NCBI GenBank assembly: GCA_945869935.1
Contig: CAMBSA010000136.1
Span: 1-5,952, forward strand
DNA from: Bordetella parapertussis
GTDB lineage: Bacteria; Pseudomonadota; Gammaproteobacteria; Burkholderiales; SG8-39
DNA: 5,952 bases
Reading direction: 5' to 3'
Below are positions 1 to 4,161 of this stretch, piece after piece; within the stretch, counting starts at the first letter, position 1, and every line of letters begins with the position of its first letter. A model generated the notes under the pieces. The model was not told where the DNA came from and searched no databases. It saw nothing but the letters and a program-made list of their open reading frames with translations. The position numbers were made by a program, and so were the translations under genes.

Positions 1-236
1 TGAACCAGACGGAAGTCCGGATGATTTCCCTGCGCGAACCAGTTGCAGGCCGGACACTTGCCGCACGCCCGCCTGTGCCCGCTCACGGGCGTTTCGCAAA
101 GAAGTGCACGTGCAAGTTCTACGGCCAGTTCGTCCAGCCCGATTCCTTCCCTGCCGGTCAAAAGCACGGCGTGAGGGGGGCGTGTCTGCCACCTCTCCAG
201 TAACCGGTCAAGTTCAGGTTCCAACCAAGGATACAT
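1..236 (-). CDS. holB: DNA polymerase III subunit delta' (N-terminal part, cut by window edge)
   Basis: Delta' is a structural member of the DNA polymerase III clamp loader, which opens the sliding clamp and places it on primed DNA. Only the first 78 codons are inside the window. The ATG at 236-234 gives a protein beginning MYPWL, as is typical of HolB. Four cysteines, C47, C58, C61 and C64, form the zinc site (CGKCPAC at 58-64), followed by NHPDFRL at 71-77. The place of a Walker A loop reads GREGIGLDEL (28-37): the lysine is replaced by leucine. This fits the family, since delta' in E. coli is also degenerate here and does not act as an ATPase. The start lies six bases after the tmk stop, so it is the third gene of the mltG-tmk-holB operon. 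The ribosome binding site is weak; the nearest AGG is about 13 bases upstream, which suggests coupling to tmk translation. The family name is secure; the rest of the protein is not visible. Confidence 0.93.
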   Translation of the reverse strand, partial: MYPWLEPELDRLLERWQTRPPHAVLLTGREGIGLDELAVELARALLCETPVSGHRRACGKCPACNWFAQGNHPDFRLV

Positions 237-242
237 TTATTT

Positions 243-851
243 TCAGATACCTATAAGGATATTCTCAAGTTCTACACGAATATCAGCCAGGCTACGCGAT
301 GAGTCCACCAGCCGCACCCGCCCCGATTCTTTGCGCGCGCGCTCATGGTAGGCAGCGCGGACGCGCTTGAAGAAATCGTCGCCTTCACGTTCAAACCGAT
401 CCCATTCGGCCTGCGACGCCGCCAGGCGGCTGCGGGCGATTTCGAGGGGGACATCGAATACCAGAGTAATGTCAGGGGTTAATCCCTCCTGAACCCAGGC
501 TTCGAGCGCTTGGATCTTGGTGCCTGCCAACCCTCTTCCCCCGCCCTGATACGCATATGTCGCATCCGTGAAGCGGTCGGAGACCACCCAGGTACCGGCC
601 TTGAGCGCCGGCCGGATCACCTTGGAGACATGCTCCTGGCGCGCTGCGAACACCAGCAGTGTCTCGGTTTCGATGCTCATAGGCTCGCCCAGCACCAGTC
701 GGCGCAACTTCTCGCCGACGTCGGTGCCGCCCGGCTCCCGGGTCACCACCGTCTCGATTCCCCGCTTGCGCAGGTAATCCGCTATCCAGTCGACATGGCT
801 GCTTTTGCCTGCCCCGTCCACGCCTTCAAGGGTGATGAACTTGCCGCGCAT
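243..851 (-). CDS. tmk: thymidylate kinase (dTMP kinase)
   Basis: Phosphorylates dTMP to dTDP with ATP in the cytoplasm, a required step in dTTP supply for replication. Counting from the chosen start, the P-loop GVDGAGKS is at 10-17, the substrate-binding TREPGGT at 37-43, the DRF (usually DRY/DRF) motif at 92-94 and YQGGGRG at 101-107. The DRFEREGDDFFKRVR stretch in the C-terminal third matches the LID-region pattern of bacterial dTMP kinases. The length of 202 residues is normal. Two ATG codons stand in tandem (854-852 and 851-849). I chose the second because AGGGGA at 861-856 lies 5 bases before it and only about 2 before the first. The first ATG would overlap the mltG stop as ATGA, the second as TGATG; either implies translational coupling. 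All key motifs are intact. The identification is firm; the start is uncertain by one codon. Confidence 0.97.
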   Translation of the reverse strand: MRGKFITLEGVDGAGKSSHVDWIADYLRKRGIETVVTREPGGTDVGEKLRRLVLGEPMSIETETLLVFAARQEHVSKVIRPALKAGTWVVSDRFTDATYAYQGGGRGLAGTKIQALEAWVQEGLTPDITLVFDVPLEIARSRLAASQAEWDRFEREGDDFFKRVRAAYHERARKESGRVRLVDSSRSLADIRVELENILIGI

Positions 852-1840
852 CATTTCCCCTGCCGTTGAAACCGCGAAACGGCACGGTTGTGCTCGTCCA
901 GTGTGCTGGAGAAATGGTGCGTTCCGTCGCCTCGGGCGACAAAGTAAAGCGCGTCGGTGCGCTCGGGCATGACGGCGGCCAATAACGCTGCCGCGCCAGG
1001 ATTGGCAATCGGGTGCGGCGGTAATCCGTTGCGCGTGTAGGTGTTGAACGGGGTGTCAGTCAACAAGTCGCGTTTTCTCAGGTTTCCGTCGAAGCGGGGG
1101 CCGATACCATAAATCACCGTCGGATCGGTCTGAAGCGGCATCCGGATGCGCAGGCGATTGATGAATACACCGGCAATCTGCGCGCGCTCCTTAGGACTGC
1201 CGGTTTCCTTCTCCACGATAGAGGCAAGAATCAGTGCTTCCTTGGCATCGGCGAGAGGCAGGTCGGAGATGCGCCGCGACCATGCCGATTCTAGCTGCTT
1301 CTGCATTGCACGATGCGCCCGGGCGAGCACGGAAAGGTCGGACTCCCCCTTTCCGAACAGATAGGTGTCCGGGAAAAAGCGCCCTTCCGCAGGAATACCC
1401 GTCGCACCCAGGCGGCTCATGATCTCCGCGTCGCTCAGTCCCGACGAATCGTGCCGGATGGACGCGTGTGCATCGAGCGCTGCCCGTATCTGTCGTACCG
1501 TCCAGCCTTCGATGAATACGACTTCCATCATCGAGAAGTCACCGGCCGTGACCTTGCGGAGCAATTCCCAGGGGGTGGCGCCTGCAGAAATCTCGTAGCT
1601 TCCCGCCTTGATCGATCGGTGATTGCGCGAAATGCGTGCGATCAGTTCGAACATCCCGGGGCTGGTAGGCACGCCCGCCTCGTTCATCTGACGCGCTGCG
1701 CTTCGCAGTGAGCTACCCGGCATGATCGAGAAATCCACGGTCTCCGCCTGCAAGGAGATTGGCGTCAGTGCGTATCCTGCAACGATCAGCACCGCAGCCA
1801 GGGCGGCAAGCAAGACCAGGGAGACAGCGGTGCGGAGCAT
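851..1840 (-). CDS. mltG: endolytic murein transglycosylase MltG (YceG family)
   Basis: Inner-membrane enzyme that cleaves within nascent peptidoglycan strands and is thought to end glycan chain growth. The protein has 329 residues, near the family norm of about 330-350. One membrane segment spans about residues 4-26 (leucine/alanine/valine-rich, with Arg3 before it), and the rest should be periplasmic. The YceG domain shows EGRFFPDTY at 152-160, the active-site block ASIVEKETG at 206-214 (E210 is the likely catalytic glutamate), FINRL at 226-230, LQTDPTVIYG at 236-245, then a GLPPHPIANPGAAAL block and a YFVA...H.F....EHN tail. No start codon lies between this ATG and an in-frame TAG 27 bases upstream, so the start is fixed unless it lies inside. 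No Shine-Dalgarno sequence precedes it. It is the first gene of the mltG-tmk-holB operon and is divergent from ygfZ. In E. coli the same three genes follow pabC; pabC is absent here. Confidence 0.96.
   Translation of the reverse strand: MLRTAVSLVLLAALAAVLIVAGYALTPISLQAETVDFSIMPGSSLRSAARQMNEAGVPTSPGMFELIARISRNHRSIKAGSYEISAGATPWELLRKVTAGDFSMMEVVFIEGWTVRQIRAALDAHASIRHDSSGLSDAEIMSRLGATGIPAEGRFFPDTYLFGKGESDLSVLARAHRAMQKQLESAWSRRISDLPLADAKEALILASIVEKETGSPKERAQIAGVFINRLRIRMPLQTDPTVIYGIGPRFDGNLRKRDLLTDTPFNTYTRNGLPPHPIANPGAAALLAAVMPERTDALYFVARGDGTHHFSSTLDEHNRAVSRFQRQGK
856..861 (-). promoter_or_regulatory. ribosome binding site of tmk
   Basis: The minus strand reads AGGGGA, then AATGATG. The purine run lies inside the last codons of mltG. 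It is about 5 bases from the second ATG but almost touches the first, so it decides in favour of the ATG at 851-849 as the main tmk start. Confidence 0.6.
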
Positions 1841-1867
1841 CGGGGATAGGATCGGTTGGGTGGGCTA

Positions 1868-1885
1868 GGCCGTACCGCGACGGCC
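1868..1885. repeat. inverted repeat, 6-bp arms with 6-base spacer, in the mltG/ygfZ control region
   Basis: GGCCGT (1868-1873) and ACGGCC (1880-1885) are perfect reverse complements around a 6-base spacer. The right arm sits exactly where the -35 box of the ygfZ promoter would be (17 bases before TATAAT). In an mltG transcript starting at the shared element, the repeat would form a hairpin in the 5' leader. It could be an operator, a leader hairpin or chance in GC-rich DNA. There is no T-run, so it is not a typical terminator. A repeat of similar design lies at 4085-4102. Confidence 0.4.
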
Positions 1886-1902
1886 CTGAATCATGCGAAC
1901 CG

Positions 1903-1908
1903 TATAAT
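1903..1908 (+). promoter_or_regulatory. -10 box of the ygfZ operon, possibly shared with mltG on the other strand
   Basis: Perfect sigma-70 type TATAAT. At 17-base spacing the -35 region reads acggcc, which does not match TTGACA, so the promoter may be weak or activator-dependent. Transcription would begin near 1914-1916, leaving about 37 leader bases before the ygfZ ATG at 1952. The overlapping bases 1909-1904 read TATTAT on the minus strand (five of six matches), so the element may also serve mltG, with a leader of roughly 55-60 bases. No good minus-strand -35 is visible either. The placement is supported only by sequence. Confidence 0.55.
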
Positions 1909-1951
1909 AGCCGCTGCGTTTCCCCCCAAGCGAATCGAATCGCATCCCAGA

Positions 1952-2971
1952 ATGACCCAGGAATTCGAACAAGAGCTGATCACAGGCGGTGCACATCTTG
2001 CCGAGGGCATCGTCATCCATTTTGGCGATCCGGCGGGTGAGTTGCAGGCTGCAGCCGCCGGAAACATCGTCGCGCCGCTCACAGGCATGGCGTGCGTGCA
2101 GTTCAGCGGTGACGATGCGGAGAACTTCCTCCACGGACAACTGAGCTGCGATGTCAAGGGCATGTCGGCGAAAGGCACCACCTACGGGGCGTATTGCAGT
2201 CCGCAAGGGCGGATGCTGGCTAGTTTTCTGTTGCTGCGCATCGAGCAGTCCTTTCTGATGCTGCTGCCTTCCGATATCGCGGAGGCGACGCAAAAGCGGC
2301 TGTCGATGTTCATCCTCCGATCAAAGGTCAAGGCGGGCCGCGCTGACTTCATCGTGCTCGGGCTGAGCGGCGCAGCAAGCTTGTCGAAGTCTCACTCACC
2401 CGTCATGACCTCCACGCTCGAGGCCGACGGGAGCATGTCGGTCCGCCTCGATGATTCCCGAGGATTGCTGGTGGTGCCTTCGGGCGCAATCGCAACACGC
2501 TGGAACGCTCTAGCATCCGAGTGTCGCCCTGCGGGAGTTCCGGCGTGGGAATGGCTCGACATTCGTTCCGGCATCCCTTGGATACACCCGGCCACCCGCG
2601 AGGAATTCATTCCGCAGATGGCGAACGTCGATCTGATCGGCGGTGTCAGCTTCTCCAAGGGGTGCTATCCCGGGCAGGAAATTGTTGCGCGTACGCAGTT
2701 CCGCGGACAGGTCAAACGCCGCATGTATCTCGCACACGTCGATGCGCCGGCTGCGCCACGCACGGGCGATGCGCTCTACAGCGACGATCTCGGTGACCAG
2801 GCAAGCGGCAAGGTGGTGACGGCGCAGGCGGCACCGACGGGCGGCTATGATCTGCTGGCGGTTGTCACCGTCGCAAGCAAGGAAAACTCGGTGGTGCGTC
2901 TCGGGTCCTCCCTAGGGCCTGTCCTTCGGTTCGAGCCTCTCCCCTATTCCTTCCCGTCTGCATCGACATGA
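1952..2971 (+). CDS. ygfZ: tRNA-modifying / Fe-S cluster folate-binding protein YgfZ
   Basis: YgfZ is a cytoplasmic tetrahydrofolate-binding protein related to the glycine-cleavage T-protein. In E. coli it supports the activity of Fe-S enzymes such as the tRNA thiomethylase MiaB. The protein has 339 residues, close to the usual 320-350. Visible blocks are FLHGQLSCDV at 59-68, GAYCSPQGRML at 79-89, and the signature KGCYPGQE at 236-243 with the functionally important Cys238, followed by IVARTQFRGQVKRR. I chose the ATG at 1952 rather than the in-frame ATG at 1856. The longer version would add 32 residues of unrelated character and place the TATAAT box at 1903 inside the gene. There is no clear Shine-Dalgarno sequence. 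It is the first gene of an operon with DUF4936 and the TANGO2-like gene, and is divergent from mltG. Confidence 0.94.
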   Translation: MTQEFEQELITGGAHLAEGIVIHFGDPAGELQAAAAGNIVAPLTGMACVQFSGDDAENFLHGQLSCDVKGMSAKGTTYGAYCSPQGRMLASFLLLRIEQSFLMLLPSDIAEATQKRLSMFILRSKVKAGRADFIVLGLSGAASLSKSHSPVMTSTLEADGSMSVRLDDSRGLLVVPSGAIATRWNALASECRPAGVPAWEWLDIRSGIPWIHPATREEFIPQMANVDLIGGVSFSKGCYPGQEIVARTQFRGQVKRRMYLAHVDAPAAPRTGDALYSDDLGDQASGKVVTAQAAPTGGYDLLAVVTVASKENSVVRLGSSLGPVLRFEPLPYSFPSAST

Positions 2972-3252
2972 GCATGGTTTTCTACGTTTATTTCAAGGTT
3001 GTGCCGGAATCCGAAGCCCACGCGCGCGAACTCGCACAGGCGCTTGTTGCCGATGTGCGTCGCGAAACCGGCATCGCCGGGATGCTGCTGCGACGCCGCG
3101 ACGATCCATCGACCTGGATGGAGGTCTATCAGGGCGTTGCCGACGGGCCTGCGTTTGAGGCCGTGTTGAGGCGACTCGCGGAAGCATCGGACTTCCAACG
3201 TGTCCTCAAGGACGGCTCCACCCGACGCCTGGAAATATTCCAGGCGCTGTAG
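2968..3252 (+). CDS. DUF4936 family protein, function unknown
   Basis: A 94-residue, probably cytoplasmic protein with no signal peptide or membrane segment. It begins with a hydrophobic strand (VFYVYFKV, 4-11), has an acidic/alanine-rich helix (about 14-33), then an arginine-rich turn RRRDDPSTWMEVYQGV at 42-57. I match it from memory to DUF4936, a small family I associate with betaproteobacteria and often with a place next to ygfZ. The alternation of strand, helix, strand and a second helix is compatible with a ferredoxin-like or dimeric alpha/beta fold, but that is inference. Its ATG overlaps the ygfZ stop as ATGA, so translation is probably coupled; an in-frame ATG at 2974 is an alternative start. 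The function is unknown. Its position argues for a role connected with YgfZ. Confidence 0.82.
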   Translation: MSMVFYVYFKVVPESEAHARELAQALVADVRRETGIAGMLLRRRDDPSTWMEVYQGVADGPAFEAVLRRLAEASDFQRVLKDGSTRRLEIFQAL

Positions 3253-3253
3253 C

Positions 3254-4027
3254 GTGTGCCTGATCCTGTTGGCGTGGAAGTGTCGCGACGATCTTCCCCT
3301 GGTCGTGGCCGCAAACAGGGACGAAGACTTCGCACGGCCGACGGCCCCGGCAGACTTCTGGCAGGAAAGCCCGGAAATTCTCGCCGGTAGGGATCTCAGC
3401 GCAGGCGGTACGTGGCTGGGCACCCATCGTAACGGCCGATTCGCGGCAATCACCAACTACCGAAATCCGTCTGACCGCCGCAGTGACGCGCCCTCCCGCG
3501 GCGCGCTGGTGGCGAATTTCCTTCGCGATACAACCAGTCCGCCCGACTACCTGAGATCGCTACAGGCGTCGGCGCAGGCGTACAACGGCTACAGCTTGCT
3601 GGTGGGCGATCGGGATCAACTCTGGTGCTTTTCCAATCGCGGCCTGGCGCCGCAGGCACTGCCACCCGGCGTTCACGGATTGTCCAACCATCTTCTGAAC
3701 ACGCCCTGGCCCAAGGTAACGCGAGGCGTGAGTGCACTGGAAACACTTGTGCGACGCGGCGCAGATTCCATGGAGTATTTCGATCTTCTCGATGACACCA
3801 CCGTCGCCACCGACCCCGAGTTGCCGGATACCGGCGTGGGGATCGAGCGCGAGCGATGGTTGTCCGCGATGCGGTTGGTGGGCGCGTCGTATGGCACCCG
3901 TTGCTCCACGGTGCTTCGGATGTCTGCCACGGGCGAGGCAGAGTTTCACGAACGCACCTGGGGCATGGGCAGCGAGGCTGCCGGCACGGTAAGCCATCGT
4001 TTCAGGATCGTTTCGGCACGAGCTTGA
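3254..4027 (+). CDS. TANGO2/NRDE family protein (putative Ntn-type hydrolase fold)
   Basis: This is a 257-residue member of the family named after its Asn-Arg-Asp-Glu motif, here at 21-24 (AANRDED). The family includes animal TANGO2/HRG-9, which is linked to haem handling and lipid metabolism; the bacterial role is not settled. Further family blocks are ARPTAPADFW (27-36), GRDLSAGGTWLG (45-56), AITNYR (65-70), NGYSLLVGD and GLSNHLLNTPWPKV. I chose the GTG at 3254, not the in-frame ATG at 3200. GTG gives the family's usual MCLILLAWK start and puts Cys2 where it can become the N-terminal nucleophile after methionine removal. It also removes a 53-base overlap with the DUF4936 gene. GTG begins one base after the previous stop; AGG at 3242-3244 is a modest ribosome binding site. 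It is the last gene of the ygfZ operon. No terminator with a T-run follows. Confidence 0.9.
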   Translation: MCLILLAWKCRDDLPLVVAANRDEDFARPTAPADFWQESPEILAGRDLSAGGTWLGTHRNGRFAAITNYRNPSDRRSDAPSRGALVANFLRDTTSPPDYLRSLQASAQAYNGYSLLVGDRDQLWCFSNRGLAPQALPPGVHGLSNHLLNTPWPKVTRGVSALETLVRRGADSMEYFDLLDDTTVATDPELPDTGVGIERERWLSAMRLVGASYGTRCSTVLRMSATGEAEFHERTWGMGSEAAGTVSHRFRIVSARA

Positions 4028-4084
4028 GCGTTATGGATTTTCGCTCGCTGGATTTCTGCGCTCGAACACACACGCTTCATAGCC

Positions 4085-4102
4085 GGACGCGCGGGAGCGT
4101 CC
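4085..4102. repeat. inverted repeat, 6-bp arms with 6-base spacer, upstream of the aldolase/SDR gene
   Basis: GGACGC (4085-4090) and GCGTCC (4097-4102) are perfect reverse complements with a 6-base spacer. It lies 58 bases after the stop of the TANGO2-like gene and ends 12 bases before the TATAAT at 4115, so it covers the place where a -35 box would sit (about 4092-4097). It could be an operator for the downstream gene. As a hairpin it could also weakly end upstream transcription, but no T-run follows, so a standard terminator is unlikely. It has the same 6-6-6 design and the same GGnCGn arm pattern as the repeat at 1868-1885. Confidence 0.45.
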
Positions 4103-4114
4103 CCGAGGCGCCCG

Positions 4115-4120
4115 TATAAT
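4115..4120 (+). promoter_or_regulatory. -10 box of the aldolase/short-chain dehydrogenase gene
   Basis: Perfect TATAAT, preceded by ccg exactly as at 1903. No TTGACA-like sequence is present 16-18 bases upstream; that stretch is covered by the inverted repeat. Transcription would begin near 4127, giving a leader of about 35 bases before the ATG at 4162. It indicates that the fusion gene has its own promoter and is not simply read from the ygfZ operon. Confidence 0.55.
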
Positions 4121-4149
4121 GCTCTCCTCATTCGCGACGCCGATGGCGT

Positions 4150-4153
4150 GGAG
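4150..4153 (+). promoter_or_regulatory. ribosome binding site of the aldolase/SDR gene
   Basis: GGAG, 8 bases before the ATG at 4162. The other nearby ATG codons (4119, 4143) are in a different frame, so this site supports 4162 as the start. It is the clearest Shine-Dalgarno sequence at correct spacing in the window. Confidence 0.65.
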
Positions 4154-4161
4154 TCAAGCCG

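Noticed and set aside
28..135. Loss of the Walker A lysine in HolB read as a damaged gene
   Set aside because: Delta' subunits commonly have a degenerate P-loop, and the zinc cysteines and reading frame are intact, so this is normal for the family.
1930..1943. Repeat-like gcgaatcgaatcgc before the ygfZ start
   Set aside because: The direct repeat is two copies of 5 bases and the inverted arms are 4 bp; this is within chance expectation.
1856..1951. N-terminal extension of YgfZ by 32 residues
   Set aside because: It would place the promoter-like TATAAT inside the coding region, and the added residues do not resemble the start of YgfZ proteins.
4026..4046. Hairpin GAGCG / CGCTC at the end of the TANGO2-like gene as a terminator
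   Set aside because: The stem is only 5 bp with an 11-base loop and no T-run follows, so it is too weak to call.
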